NCBI GenBank assembly: GCA_913051545.1
Contig: CAJXCD010000013.1
Span: 1 to 39,013, forward strand
Length of the DNA stretch: 39,013 bases
Reading direction: 5' to 3'
From: an uncultured Chloroflexota bacterium
GTDB taxonomy: Bacteria; Chloroflexota; Dehalococcoidia; Lucifugimonadales; CAJXCD01
The position numbers were made by a program, and so were the translations under genes. Under the pieces are notes generated by a model. That model was not told the origin of the DNA, did not search any database, and worked only from the letters and a program-made list of their open reading frames with translations. Shown here piece after piece: positions 16,848-26,163 of this stretch (its first letter is position 1; each line of letters starts with the position of its first letter).

Positions 16848-17696
16848 TCACTCATCATTTTTATCATCAAGCATCTTACTAAATGGACTTAAAAGCTTAG
16901 TGAACTCCATCGGCAATACAAACTTAGACGCCTCAGTAGCACCTAGTTCTTTCAATGTATTAAAGTACTGGAGACTCAATGTATTTGAATCTATCCCTTT
17001 CGCAACACTGTGAATCTTATCAAGTGCTGTGCTGTATCCCTCCGCACGTAGAACGGCTGCCTGCTGGTCTCCTTCTGCAGTCAATATCTCTGCCTGCCTT
17101 GCCCCTTCTGCCTTAAGAATTGCCGATCTCTTTTCACCTTCGGCTACAGTAACTGCTGCTTCTCGAGTACCTTCAGCTTCCCTAACTACAGCTCGACGAA
17201 CTCTCTCGGCCGACATTTGCCTATTCATAGCCTCTTGTATATCAGGAGGCGGCTCAATCTCTCTAATTTCAACGTTGGTTACCTTAATCCCCCATCTTGC
17301 AGTCTCAGAATCCAATTTTTCTCTCAATGTTGTATTTATACGCTCTCGTTGAGACAAAACGTTGTCAAGGTCTATATCTCCAACCACAGCCCTCAAAGTC
17401 GTAGTTGCTAATCCAATAACCGCAGCTCGGTAGTTTTCAACTTCAAGCACTGCACGATCAGCATTTTCAGTAGTCACCCTCATGTATATCAGGAAATCTA
17501 TAGCTATTGGGGCATTATCCTTGGTTATATTAGTTTGCCTGGGGATATCAATCACTTCAGTACGAGTATCTATCTTCACACCTGAGTGCATAATGGGAAT
17601 TAATACAACTGGCCCTGGCCCTCTCATTCCTTCAAAATTACCCCATTTAAACCTTGCTATACGCTCGTAATCTTTCAGAAAATTTAATATCGCCAT
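16848..17696 (-). CDS. SPFH/Band 7 slipin-type protein lacking the N-terminal membrane anchor
   Basis: A stomatin-like SPFH protein of 282 residues. The core reads YERIARFKWGNFEGMRGPGPVVLIPI, then DTRTEVIDIPRQTNITKDNAPIAIDFLIYMRV, then NYRAAVIGLATTTLRAVVGDIDLDNVLSQRE as in slipins. From about 160 to 230 it forms a long helical coiled coil with repeats such as EAEGTREAAVTVAEGEKRSA and KAEGARQAEILTAEGDQQAA. Slipins normally carry an N-terminal hydrophobic hairpin; here the protein starts only about eight residues before the SPFH core and has none. The start is firm: AGGAGG lies six bases before the ATG, and a stop codon lies shortly upstream in frame. It follows nfeD by 54 bases, the usual slipin-NfeD pairing. 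Confidence 0.92.
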   Translation of the reverse strand: MAILNFLKDYERIARFKWGNFEGMRGPGPVVLIPIMHSGVKIDTRTEVIDIPRQTNITKDNAPIAIDFLIYMRVTTENADRAVLEVENYRAAVIGLATTTLRAVVGDIDLDNVLSQRERINTTLREKLDSETARWGIKVTNVEIREIEPPPDIQEAMNRQMSAERVRRAVVREAEGTREAAVTVAEGEKRSAILKAEGARQAEILTAEGDQQAAVLRAEGYSTALDKIHSVAKGIDSNTLSLQYFNTLKELGATEASKFVLPMEFTKLLSPFSKMLDDKNDE

Positions 17697-17750
17697 TACT
17701 AACCTCCTAAGTTCTCTTTAACTAGTTTAATTGACTCAACATACTCCATT

Positions 17751-19145
17751 TTACAAAACATCTTCACTCCTGACTGGAGACTTAAAAACGTTCAATTTTA
17801 GTCCATCTACACTTGATACCATAACATCATTGCCTTCATATATGATATCTTCAGAATCTGACACTGCGCTCCAATCTTCACCTGCTACATGGACTACACC
17901 CTCAGGATCCAGAATTACCTTTACAACGCCCACTTGACCTACAAGGTCATCAGATAAAGTCCGACCGGTAGTACCTGAACGTTGAGCACCAAGTATACTT
18001 TTCAAAACAAAAAACAGAGTTCCCGCTGTTACTACTGTTACACCTATAACTGCAAATGGATTAACCCTTAACCCCGGTGTTTCAATAGGCTCAGTCGCAA
18101 ATCCAGGCAGCCCAAAATCCCCGAAAAGAAATAACCCTCCCAGGGCGAAAGCGATAACTCCAGTGACTCCAAAAATGGAAGAGCCAGGGATGTTTAATTC
18201 CAGGTAGAAAAGGATTATTGCGATTAAAATCAACCCTCCTCCCACCCAATTAACTGGCAGTTGGTTCATCGCAACGAAAGACAAGGCAAGACAGATTACC
18301 CCAGCAAAACCAGGCATAATCAACCCCGCACCCATAAAAAATTCAATGAATATACCAATAACTCCGAGCGCCAATAGTAAATATGCTACGGTTGGGTTGG
18401 CCAAAAAACCAAGGAATTTTTCTAGGACAGTCTTTCGTATTTCAAAAGTCTCCATATTCAGTGTGTTTATAGTAAATAATTCACCCCCCTCTAGATTGCC
18501 ATCTCTAACCCTACATTCACCACCTATACAAACCGTAATTCCATCCAATTTTCTAATCAAATCTTCAATATTATTCGCTACGATATCTATAATATTTTTT
18601 TCTAAAGCCTCTGAAGATGAGTATGCCATCGCTTCCATAACAGTCGTCTCGAGCACTTGTGTGTTCCTGCCTCGGATTTCAGATATGCTTCGCAACTCTG
18701 CAGCCGCGTCTTGTCTCGTCTTTGACTCAATTGTAGGAGGAAGATCTTTACCTAGTCCAACCGGAGATGCAGCACCAATATTAGATACCGGCGCCATTGC
18801 TGCTACATGAGCAGAGGCAGCGATGAATGTACCGGCAGACGCAGCGTGAGATCCATTTGGATATACATAAACTACAACTGGTATAGGTGATTCGATTATA
18901 GAAGTAACTATGTCTCGAGTTACATCAAGCATACCCCCCGGGGTATCAAGAGTTACAATGATTAACTGAGCTCCCTCCTCATCAGCCTTTTCAATACCTC
19001 GCACCAAAAAACGAGATGTCACAGGGAGAATTGGCTCGTCTATTTCCAGGATCGCAACGAGCGAAGATTCAGCTGATAATACGTTAGGCAACATCAAGCC
19101 GCCAAAGCCAACAATCACAAACAGGAGTGCAACTATGTGTCTCAA
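17751..19145 (-). CDS. nfeD: NfeD-type membrane serine protease (full-length, ClpP-class)
   Basis: A 464-residue, long-form NfeD (nodulation-efficiency family). An N-terminal signal segment (VALLFVIVGFGGLMLPNVLSA) is followed by a ClpP-fold protease domain: LDTPGGMLDVT, VVVYVYPNGSHAASAGTFIA with the nucleophilic serine in ASAGT, and ESKTRQDAAAELRSI...RGRN carrying the lysine of the Ser-Lys dyad. Then come several membrane helices (VAYLLLALGVIGIFIEFFMG onward, about 240-380). A C-terminal OB-fold NfeD domain closes the protein (GQVGVVKVILDPEGVVHVAGEDWSAV). Long NfeD proteases cleave the hydrophobic C-terminus of their slipin partner, the next gene here. TTG 19145 is preceded by AGGAGG four bases away. 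Confidence 0.94.
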   Translation of the reverse strand: MRHIVALLFVIVGFGGLMLPNVLSAESSLVAILEIDEPILPVTSRFLVRGIEKADEEGAQLIIVTLDTPGGMLDVTRDIVTSIIESPIPVVVYVYPNGSHAASAGTFIAASAHVAAMAPVSNIGAASPVGLGKDLPPTIESKTRQDAAAELRSISEIRGRNTQVLETTVMEAMAYSSSEALEKNIIDIVANNIEDLIRKLDGITVCIGGECRVRDGNLEGGELFTINTLNMETFEIRKTVLEKFLGFLANPTVAYLLLALGVIGIFIEFFMGAGLIMPGFAGVICLALSFVAMNQLPVNWVGGGLILIAIILFYLELNIPGSSIFGVTGVIAFALGGLFLFGDFGLPGFATEPIETPGLRVNPFAVIGVTVVTAGTLFFVLKSILGAQRSGTTGRTLSDDLVGQVGVVKVILDPEGVVHVAGEDWSAVSDSEDIIYEGNDVMVSSVDGLKLNVFKSPVRSEDVL

Positions 19146-19275
19146 AACGCCTCCTGAATACTACATCCTAAATACTGATATTAGAGAACAACCTCAGAAT
19201 AACTATCTAAGCATCCACATTTCATAAACCATTATACGAAACATATTTACATGTCTTCGATTATAAAATAGCAAA

Positions 19276-20067
19276 TCATTCTATTAAGCAATCACGGAGA
19301 TGGTTAATTCGGACTTCATCTACCCCAATTAACTTCATATACGACTGTATTCCACCATACTTATCATCTAGGTAGGATAATGTCATCAACATGGCTTCTG
19401 GCGGGCAAAATTCTTCCTCGTATTCTTTCCATGTGTAATTCTCAGGAGTCTCTCCAGGTCTAGGACTTTGAACCACACCTTCAAAATAACGTTCCATTAA
19501 GTATTTTGCTGACAGAGAATAGTCTTTAGCTATAGTATCGTACGAAACCCCTGCGTTTCCCAGTAACATAGCTGATATTATTCCTGTCCTGTCCTTACCA
19601 CCGGCACAATGGTAAATAGCAGGAACTGACCCAGAATCAGACAGTGTAACTAAAGAGTCCCTAAACTGATCCTGACACTGATCCAAAAAAGTACAATACA
19701 TTTGAAGTATGCCTTTCGCAAATTCCCCTCCACCCTCCAAAATATCAACGGCTGAAATATTGCTGTATCCATCAAAAGGGACATCTCCTATAATATTATG
19801 TTCCTTGAAGGAAATCTTAGATGAATCCTTAAAAACGTTGGGTAATGCTGTCTTCTCCGCACTTGTCCTGAGATCTATAACCGTTCGAATTCCCAATTGC
19901 AGAATAGAAGACTGTGACTCTTCTGTTAAATTGTGCATACTCCCTGACCGTAAAAAAGTGCGCCATTTCGTGATCCTACCGTCACTGGTCTCATATCCAC
20001 CCAAATCTCTTACATTGTAACTACCTTCCAGCTTCAAATACCTGTCTAAACTGTTCTCATATTCCAC
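19276..20067 (-). CDS. Protein-tyrosine phosphatase (Y_phosphatase3 type)
   Basis: A 263-residue phosphatase related to the tyrosine/serine phosphatases with lipid-phosphatase-like P-loops (IphP/LipA group). YNVRDLGGYETSDGRITKWRTFLRSG near the N-terminus is the family signature. IDLRTSAEK is the general-acid strand. HCAGGKDRTGI (Cys154-Arg160) is the CX5R phosphate loop with Gly-Lys-Asp, typical of enzymes that accept phosphoinositides as well as phosphotyrosine. GTG 20067 has AAGGAG upstream. There is no signal peptide, so it should act in the cytoplasm. It lies 130 bases before nfeD on the same strand and may start its own transcript. The physiological substrate is unknown. Confidence 0.9.
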   Translation of the reverse strand: MEYENSLDRYLKLEGSYNVRDLGGYETSDGRITKWRTFLRSGSMHNLTEESQSSILQLGIRTVIDLRTSAEKTALPNVFKDSSKISFKEHNIIGDVPFDGYSNISAVDILEGGGEFAKGILQMYCTFLDQCQDQFRDSLVTLSDSGSVPAIYHCAGGKDRTGIISAMLLGNAGVSYDTIAKDYSLSAKYLMERYFEGVVQSPRPGETPENYTWKEYEEEFCPPEAMLMTLSYLDDKYGGIQSYMKLIGVDEVRINHLRDCLIE

Positions 20068-20301
20068 CAGCGAAATCTCCTTAATTTAAGTTGACTAAGT
20101 TGCCTATTTGGCAACGGCAACAACCCAGTCTACTGAAAAGACTATCACACCTAAATTAATAAACAAGTAATGAAATATTTATCTATTGTTGTATTTGAAT
20201 TTCTTCCGTGATTTGAAGTAATGCCTGGAACGGTACAGTATGGTAAAGTTCTGCCTACACATACCACTTGTCTTAAGTAATCAGTAACGTCGGAGGAAAT
20301 A

Positions 20302-21840
20302 ATGGGCACACAAAATAACCATACGAGTGTGGAGCGCATAGGATCTAGACTAGAACTGCTGCTAGACGATCATTTGATAGAAACCATGGATTCAGTGCGA
20401 TTTGTACTGCATAAACCAACACCTAATGATATCGCCATAGAGCATGATATGCCATGGGAAGGCAATATCTCCTATTACCACACCGTTTTCAAAGATGGCG
20501 ACACATACAAGATGTATTACCGCGGAGCTGACACACCGGGTGATAATGAAGACAACATCTATGGTTTCGCTCACCCAGTGGTCTGCTACGCTGAAAGCAA
20601 CGATGGTATCCACTGGGAAAAGCCAAATTTGGGAATTGTAGAATTCAATGGATCAAAAGATAACAACATAATCGTGGACTGGTTAAGAGGACACACTATA
20701 GCTGCCTTTAAAGACCCTAACCCAAATTGCAATCCTGATGAAAGTTATAAAGCTATAGTAAAACGCTATGTCGAGGGCAAATACGCCGGTGGCCTCTATC
20801 CACTAAAGTCACACGATGGTATCAATTGGTCAATGATGACTGAAACCCCAGTTATAACTAAAGGAACACTGGACAGTCAAAATCTTGCATTTTGGGACAG
20901 TGAGAAAAAATGCTACGTGGCATATCACCGGGAAATGCGTAAAGAGCCAACATCAGGATCAGCATCTAATCAAGGAATGATTAACAATATATCAAAAGAT
21001 AAAAAAATTCTTACGCCCGAAGAGGCTGAAGACGACAGAACTGAAATACTTGATCCTGACAGTTGGACAGGATTTCGTGACATCATGATATCTACATCAG
21101 ACGATTTCATTAATTGGACAGACTCAGAGCTGTTAAGTTATCCTGGATCACCCTCCGAACACCTATATACCAACCAGATAACTCAATACCACCGTGCACC
21201 ACATATTTACTTCGGTCTACCTAAAAGATACGTCCCGGAACATAACGCTCCTTCGAATCTGACTGAGCCAGACACAGGATCCTCAGATATACTTTTCATG
21301 TCTAGCAGAGATGGTAAGGATTTCAAACGCTGGGGTGAAGCACTCATACGACCAGGACCTCAAAAAGAACGATGGGTTAACAGAAACAATTTGGCAGCCT
21401 GGGGGATACTAGAAACAGCCTCTCGGATCCCGAACACCCCCAACGAACTTTCCATATATTCAATTGAGGGCTATAAAGGAACAAATGGGGCAAGGATGAG
21501 AAGATACACCCAGCGCTTAGACGGATTTGTTTCCGCCCAAGCTACTCTTAATGGAGGTGTACTCACCTCCAAAACTATATCCTTTGAAGGGAAATGTCTT
21601 AAAATCAATTATTCAACATCTGCTGCTGGCAGTATTCTTACTGAAATTCAAGATAGGAATGGAAGAGCTATTGAAGGGTTTGAACTCGCGAATTCTGTAG
21701 AACTATTTGGAGATTCAGTTTCCCAGAAAGTAACCTGGGCCGGCAATCCGAATTTATCCAAAATTGAAGGGAAACCAATAAAATTAAAGTTCGCAATGAA
21801 GGATGCTGACCTATTTTCTTTTAAGTTCCATAAAGATTAG
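20302..21840 (+). CDS. Glycoside-hydrolase-like five-bladed propeller protein (GH43/GH32-like)
   Basis: A 512-residue protein that I place among glycosidase-like beta-propellers of the GH32/GH43/GH130-type fold. Repeated blade motifs are seen: YHTVFKDGDTYKMYYRGAD, CYAESNDGIHWEKPNLGIVE, LKSHDGINWSMMTE, ISTSDDFINWTDSELL and SSRDGKDFKRWGEALIRPG. The opening RLELLLDDHLIETMDSVRF and PWEGN are shared with a widespread uncharacterised group found in Planctomycetes and Lentisphaerae. The C-terminal about 110 residues form a separate beta-rich domain. No signal peptide is present. GGAGG lies five bases before ATG 20302. No catalytic residues can be assigned safely. It stands alone on the plus strand, opposite the S51/permease pair, and opens the accessory sugar-related half of the window. 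Confidence 0.75.
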   Translation: MGTQNNHTSVERIGSRLELLLDDHLIETMDSVRFVLHKPTPNDIAIEHDMPWEGNISYYHTVFKDGDTYKMYYRGADTPGDNEDNIYGFAHPVVCYAESNDGIHWEKPNLGIVEFNGSKDNNIIVDWLRGHTIAAFKDPNPNCNPDESYKAIVKRYVEGKYAGGLYPLKSHDGINWSMMTETPVITKGTLDSQNLAFWDSEKKCYVAYHREMRKEPTSGSASNQGMINNISKDKKILTPEEAEDDRTEILDPDSWTGFRDIMISTSDDFINWTDSELLSYPGSPSEHLYTNQITQYHRAPHIYFGLPKRYVPEHNAPSNLTEPDTGSSDILFMSSRDGKDFKRWGEALIRPGPQKERWVNRNNLAAWGILETASRIPNTPNELSIYSIEGYKGTNGARMRRYTQRLDGFVSAQATLNGGVLTSKTISFEGKCLKINYSTSAAGSILTEIQDRNGRAIEGFELANSVELFGDSVSQKVTWAGNPNLSKIEGKPIKLKFAMKDADLFSFKFHKD

Positions 21841-21902
21841 GTCGAATTATAAGCCCTTCAAAAGGTTTGATTCATAATTTTCGGCACTATCTCTCTTTGG
21901 GG

Positions 21903-22586
21903 TTAACCCAACGCTGTGCTGATTGTTTCGCCATCAGAATATTTCACCCATTCACCTTGACTATATACTGTAACGTTTCCTTTCCCAAACACCGTCCATC
22001 CTAGAGGCATACTAAGTAATCCTGTCTGTGAATCTATCCCAAAACCAACAATACCCTTTATGGATTCTTCAAAAAACTTTCCTGCTAAAGTATCTGGATC
22101 CCTACTCTCATGATGAGGGAAAACAACCACATTTCCGGCCACACCAGTCCCTGAACACCAGCCTTCGAAAGACATATATCTACCTAAAATCATAGCCCCA
22201 GCACTAGAACCAGCTACAACACCTCCCCGGTCTAAAACATTATAAATCTGCTCCAAAAAAACGGAATTTTCTATGACGTCAATAAGATAGCGAGGATTTC
22301 CACCTGTGAAATATACGACATCTGATTCGGTCAGAGGTTTCAATAATTCCTGATTGTTAGAATCTGCCGAATTCAATACCATGAGTGATGATGCATCTGC
22401 ATCAAGATTAGAAAAATAAGATATTCCATTGAGAGATGCGAGTGTAGGGTTTTCTAGCGCCGCTGCGGTAGGTACGATCAAAATTTTGGGGGAACTCTTA
22501 CCAGTTGATTTCAAAACCGCCCTGTCGACAGGTTCACACTCAGGTCTAAATTCATCTCCACCCAAAAGAGCAATCTTTCGCAACAT
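21903..22586 (-). CDS. Peptidase S51 (dipeptidase E / cyanophycinase-like)
   Basis: A class-I glutamine-amidotransferase-like serine peptidase of about 227 residues. The nucleophile elbow is VVAGSSAGAMILG, with the serine in GSSAGA. VVYFTGGNPRYLIDVI carries the family's GGN motif, and FPHHESRDPDTL includes the histidine region. S51 enzymes cleave Asp-X dipeptides (PepE) or cyanophycin; the relatively long, low-similarity middle suggests a broad S51 relative. The ATG overlaps the TGA of the preceding permease gene by one base (TGATG), which points to translational coupling and a job in processing imported peptides. A GTG one codon earlier is an alternative start. Confidence 0.85.
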   Translation of the reverse strand: MLRKIALLGGDEFRPECEPVDRAVLKSTGKSSPKILIVPTAAALENPTLASLNGISYFSNLDADASSLMVLNSADSNNQELLKPLTESDVVYFTGGNPRYLIDVIENSVFLEQIYNVLDRGGVVAGSSAGAMILGRYMSFEGWCSGTGVAGNVVVFPHHESRDPDTLAGKFFEESIKGIVGFGIDSQTGLLSMPLGWTVFGKGNVTVYSQGEWVKYSDGETISTALG

Positions 22587-23623
22587 CACACCTCTGAAGA
22601 ACCGCCTCTTGCACTTCCAGTCAACCTTATCCTTGGGTCGACCACAACCAGTAATAGATCCGATATTAAGGTACCTATGACAGAAAGAGCAGAAAACATA
22701 AGTACAGCAGCACTTACAAGTGGGCCATCCTGATACATTACAGATTCTACAAATATTGGTCCCAAAGTAGGCAGACTCAATACTATAGAAATAATAACGC
22801 TGCCACTAACCAAGCTTGGCAACATTCCACCTATGCCACTTATGAACGGGTTTAGAGCGACTCTAACAGGGTACTTTAATACTACTCTCCAGCCAGCCAG
22901 TCCTTTGGCGGTTGCAGTAACTACATATGGTTTACGAAGTTCATCCAGGAGATTATTGCGCATTACACGTATCAGTCCAGCCGTACCAGCCGTACCTAAA
23001 ACTATCCCGGGTATTATTAAATGCTGAAGCATATCAATTAGCCTTGCAACAGACCATGGAGCGGTAAGATACTCGCCGGAAAATATCCCTCCAACACTAT
23101 GATCAAAGTAAGCAAACGCTATGTACATTGCAACCAGCCCCAAAAGGAAATCTGGCACTGCAAGACCTGCAAATCCAAAGAAGGTGAATATGTAATCTCC
23201 CACAGAATTCTGACGCACTGCCGAATAGATCCCTATCGGTATAGAAAGCACCCATGTAATCACTGCTGTAAAGACAGAAAGGTAAATCGTGTAAGGAAGG
23301 TATTGGTTAATCACCTCCCGTACTTCATAACCCTGTTCGGTAGCAGCAACAGCCTCAGTGTATGAAGTCCCGAAATCTCCACGGGTAAATATTGGCACTA
23401 CCCAGTTAACCCATTGAACAATCAGTGGATCGTTTAAACCCCACTTCTCCCTCAACTCAACTTTGTTTATAGTTTTTTTGTCGGTAGCGACCCCCATAAG
23501 CAAGGTGTCATACTGGTCGACGATATCTCCTTCCGGAAGCTGGACTATAAAAAATGTAGCAAATGAAATCACCGCCAAAGTCAGAGCTGCCAGAAGAGTT
23601 CTGCGAACTATATATATAAGCAT
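22586..23623 (-). CDS. ABC transporter permease, DppB/OppB type
   Basis: An inner-membrane permease of about 345 residues for peptide or nickel/opine-type ABC importers. YIVRRTLLAALTLAVISFATFFI at the start, then QYDTLLMG, REKWGLNDPLIVQWVNWVVPIFTRGDFGTSY (the DppB periplasmic signature), then QHLIIPGIVLGTAGTAGLIRVMRNNLLDELRKPYVVTATAKGL carrying the EAA loop that contacts the ATPase. I took ATG 23623 because GGAG lies eight bases upstream; the longer frame from 23656 would include that site. It is an orphan: no second permease, ATPase or binding-protein gene appears in the window. It is coupled to the S51 peptidase and is divergent from a sialidase-like gene. Confidence 0.92.
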   Translation of the reverse strand: MLIYIVRRTLLAALTLAVISFATFFIVQLPEGDIVDQYDTLLMGVATDKKTINKVELREKWGLNDPLIVQWVNWVVPIFTRGDFGTSYTEAVAATEQGYEVREVINQYLPYTIYLSVFTAVITWVLSIPIGIYSAVRQNSVGDYIFTFFGFAGLAVPDFLLGLVAMYIAFAYFDHSVGGIFSGEYLTAPWSVARLIDMLQHLIIPGIVLGTAGTAGLIRVMRNNLLDELRKPYVVTATAKGLAGWRVVLKYPVRVALNPFISGIGGMLPSLVSGSVIISIVLSLPTLGPIFVESVMYQDGPLVSAAVLMFSALSVIGTLISDLLLVVVDPRIRLTGSARGGSSEV

Positions 23624-23785
23624 AAAACCATCTCCGAAAAATAAATCCCTAGGCAATACCCTATCTAATTTTTACACTACATACTCAATTTAGGTAATAT
23701 TAAGCGAGGATACTATCATGTATTTATCCTGTTGGCACCAATTGAGGATGAACAGTTAGCATTGTATATCAGAAAGGAGGTCACA

Positions 23786-24991
23786 ATGAGTGATACCACT
23801 CAACACTTAAAAAACATACGCCATATCAAGATATGTTACAGCAAGAATACTTACTGTGGACATCCTCGCCAAAGCGGCATTTTCAACTTTGGAAATGGAG
23901 AAATTGCCGTCATGCACGCCCATGCCCATTCTACTTATATGACTCAGAATGATGTTAGCCACTCATTCACTACGGGATATTCTAGCCGGGCAAGAATTCT
24001 GCTACAACGCTCTGTCGACCATGGTGAATCATGGCCGAGTGAACATAAAGTTACCGTATGGGACGAATCAAGATCAACTGAAGAAAAACGCGAAATCTTA
24101 TATAAAACTGACAGCCTTGAAACACCACGAGAATATATAGACCTTAACAACAAAAACTCGACCATATTTTTTGCCAGACCTGTTACAGGAGAAAAAGTGT
24201 CCGATCGAATTGATCCATTGGAATGCTTTTCATTTAGATCCGAAGATAAGGGTAAAAACTGGGAGACAGTTCCAACTAGGATTAGCCCACCTTATGGTAT
24301 GGATCTAATACATTTTGACGGAGGACCTCTTGCAAAATTCTCAGACGGCACACATGGAATTGTGGGAACTGCCTCTACATCTTCATTTCCACGGATACAG
24401 GCACTAAAATTCTATGCCACGGATGACAATGGTCTGTCTTGGAACTATATATCTGAAATTGACCGTGATCCGACAGGACAAGGTGTGTCTACGTACGGAA
24501 CTCTGCTTTTGCTACCTAATGGGCGCTTACAATGCTACATGATTAACCTAGAGGGATTTCGAAATTGTATTCAAATGAACTATTCCGATGACGGAGGATA
24601 CAGTTGGAGTAATCCGACTCCAGTCGTAAAATGGGGAAAGTCCCCCTGGTTAAAACTCACAAGAGACCATGTTTGGTCAGGCGCCAGGAAAAATTTTCAC
24701 AGACTGTATAGATCACCTTGGCCAATTCAGCTGAAAGATGGAAGAATAGTCATATTGTATGGGAGACGTAAACCTCCATATGGGATAGGTCTAATTCTGA
24801 GCGAAGACCAAGGCCTAAGTTGGTCAGATGAAGTGGTTCTAAGAGCAGATGGTAGTAATTGGGATCTAGGATACCCTGTAGCAACTGAACTCGACGACGG
24901 GAGAATATTCACAGCTTATTATTACATGCAAGAAGACGGTAATGGTTTTGGAGGAACACGACATATAGCGGGTAGTTTTTTTCAATTATGA
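23786..24991 (+). CDS. Sialidase-like BNR/Asp-box propeller protein (cytoplasmic)
   Basis: A 401-residue six-bladed-propeller protein of the sialidase superfamily. Five Asp boxes are visible: SVDHGESW (about 76-83), SEDKGKNW, TDDNGLSW, SDDGGYSW and SEDQGLSW. AGGAGG sits five bases before ATG 23786, so the true N-terminus is MSDTTQHLKN; the 18-residue upstream extension is dismissed. There is no signal peptide, unlike secreted sialidases. An early arginine is in GHPRQSGIF and another in YRSPWPIQLKDGRI, but the complete arginine triad, Asp and Tyr/Glu pair of true exo-alpha-sialidases cannot be assigned by eye. It may be a glycosidase for imported oligosaccharides or a non-sialidase propeller. 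A Gfo/Idh/MocA oxidoreductase gene converges on it. Confidence 0.82.
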   Translation: MSDTTQHLKNIRHIKICYSKNTYCGHPRQSGIFNFGNGEIAVMHAHAHSTYMTQNDVSHSFTTGYSSRARILLQRSVDHGESWPSEHKVTVWDESRSTEEKREILYKTDSLETPREYIDLNNKNSTIFFARPVTGEKVSDRIDPLECFSFRSEDKGKNWETVPTRISPPYGMDLIHFDGGPLAKFSDGTHGIVGTASTSSFPRIQALKFYATDDNGLSWNYISEIDRDPTGQGVSTYGTLLLLPNGRLQCYMINLEGFRNCIQMNYSDDGGYSWSNPTPVVKWGKSPWLKLTRDHVWSGARKNFHRLYRSPWPIQLKDGRIVILYGRRKPPYGIGLILSEDQGLSWSDEVVLRADGSNWDLGYPVATELDDGRIFTAYYYMQEDGNGFGGTRHIAGSFFQL

Positions 24992-25037
24992 AATAAGTGC
25001 TCGATACCAATAAGTACAGCCAGTCTAATACGCTATA

Positions 25038-26081
25038 TCAGAGAAGCTTTCCCCAACAATCCATTTTCGGTTCAGGCGGCATTTTTATCATCCTGCTCTC
25101 TAGAATTGATTGGGCTACCGCTTCACTGAACTGCATGTACCTAACCCCTTCTTCAAAATCTGGATAAACAGGTACCCCACTGCGAATCGATTCTATGAAT
25201 TCGCTATCAGTAGTTCGGTCGCGTTCTTCATGAGATGGTATCTCTATAGGATACATTTCTGTCTCAGACTCAGTCATACCCCAGACTTCTTCACCTCCAA
25301 TAGTACCGTCGGGACGCTCAACCAACATGTCATATTTTAAAGACCCGCGCGTCCCGAAAATTTCTACTGTATTCCCAAGACTATTAGTTACTCGAAAGGA
25401 CAGATGAAAACTGGCTGTTATCCCTCCTGGCAATTCGGCCGATATAGCTAAAGATTGTGGTACAACATTCAACGGTTCTCCAGTAACAGCTGCTACTGAA
25501 ACAGGAGGCGCCATCCAGCGGTTACAGACTTCCCCTAGAATCCCAAGCATCATTGCATTAATACCAACAACACTAGGATCATCCATAAACCCCCCACCTC
25601 CAGGGCTTGGTCCTACCGACGTTACTCGTACATCAACTATGTCACCTATAAACCCATCTCCAATCAGTCTTCTCATAACCCTGTCACCCTTCAAACCGAA
25701 ACCAGCGGGGTATAGTGCTGTGACCAAATGGGTATTTTTTGAAGCCTCAAGCATTTTAAGAGCTTCACTCAAATTTCTAGCCATCCTTGCCTGGCATAAA
25801 ACATGTTTCCCTGATTCTAGTGCAGCTAATGTGGCAGGAAGATGTAGAATAGGCGGTGTGGCTATAACAACGGCATCTACATCAGGAGAGTCAACGATCT
25901 CTTCCCAGTTTTCAACTACGGTCGGAACCCCAAAATCACTTGCTGTTTTATTGGCATTATCCATAGTTCTAGACCAAAGCTGCGTCACACTTACATCCCT
26001 AACCTTTTGTAATAGGGGTATGTGTCGATCTCTAGCAATGGAGCCTGCCCCAATTATTCCAACGCGGACAACATCTGCCAT
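25038..26081 (-). CDS. Gfo/Idh/MocA-family oxidoreductase with altered EKP motif
   Basis: A 347-residue NAD(P)-dependent sugar oxidoreductase relative. The Rossmann start is RVGIIGAGSIARDRHIP (6-22), followed by WSRTMDNANKTASDFG and VDAVVIATPPILHLPATLAALESGKHVLCQ. The usual catalytic CEKP motif is replaced by CQAR (residues 96-99), so the conserved lysine is missing. The C-terminal alpha/beta domain is present (GDIVDVRVTSVGPSPGGGGF, VEIFGTRGSLKYD). Loss of the lysine suggests altered chemistry or a non-catalytic role, although some family members lack it. The ATG at 26081 has only weak ribosome-binding sequence. It is convergent with the sialidase-like gene, and the P-loop protein gene lies upstream on the same strand at 83 bases. 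Confidence 0.9.
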   Translation of the reverse strand: MADVVRVGIIGAGSIARDRHIPLLQKVRDVSVTQLWSRTMDNANKTASDFGVPTVVENWEEIVDSPDVDAVVIATPPILHLPATLAALESGKHVLCQARMARNLSEALKMLEASKNTHLVTALYPAGFGLKGDRVMRRLIGDGFIGDIVDVRVTSVGPSPGGGGFMDDPSVVGINAMMLGILGEVCNRWMAPPVSVAAVTGEPLNVVPQSLAISAELPGGITASFHLSFRVTNSLGNTVEIFGTRGSLKYDMLVERPDGTIGGEEVWGMTESETEMYPIEIPSHEERDRTTDSEFIESIRSGVPVYPDFEEGVRYMQFSEAVAQSILESRMIKMPPEPKMDCWGKLL

Positions 26082-26163
26082 TTCTAATGCTCCCTAACGA
26101 TATATCCGTTCATATAATTAGATATCTCTTAATACAAATTTTTAATCTTCAAACCGTGTCTGA

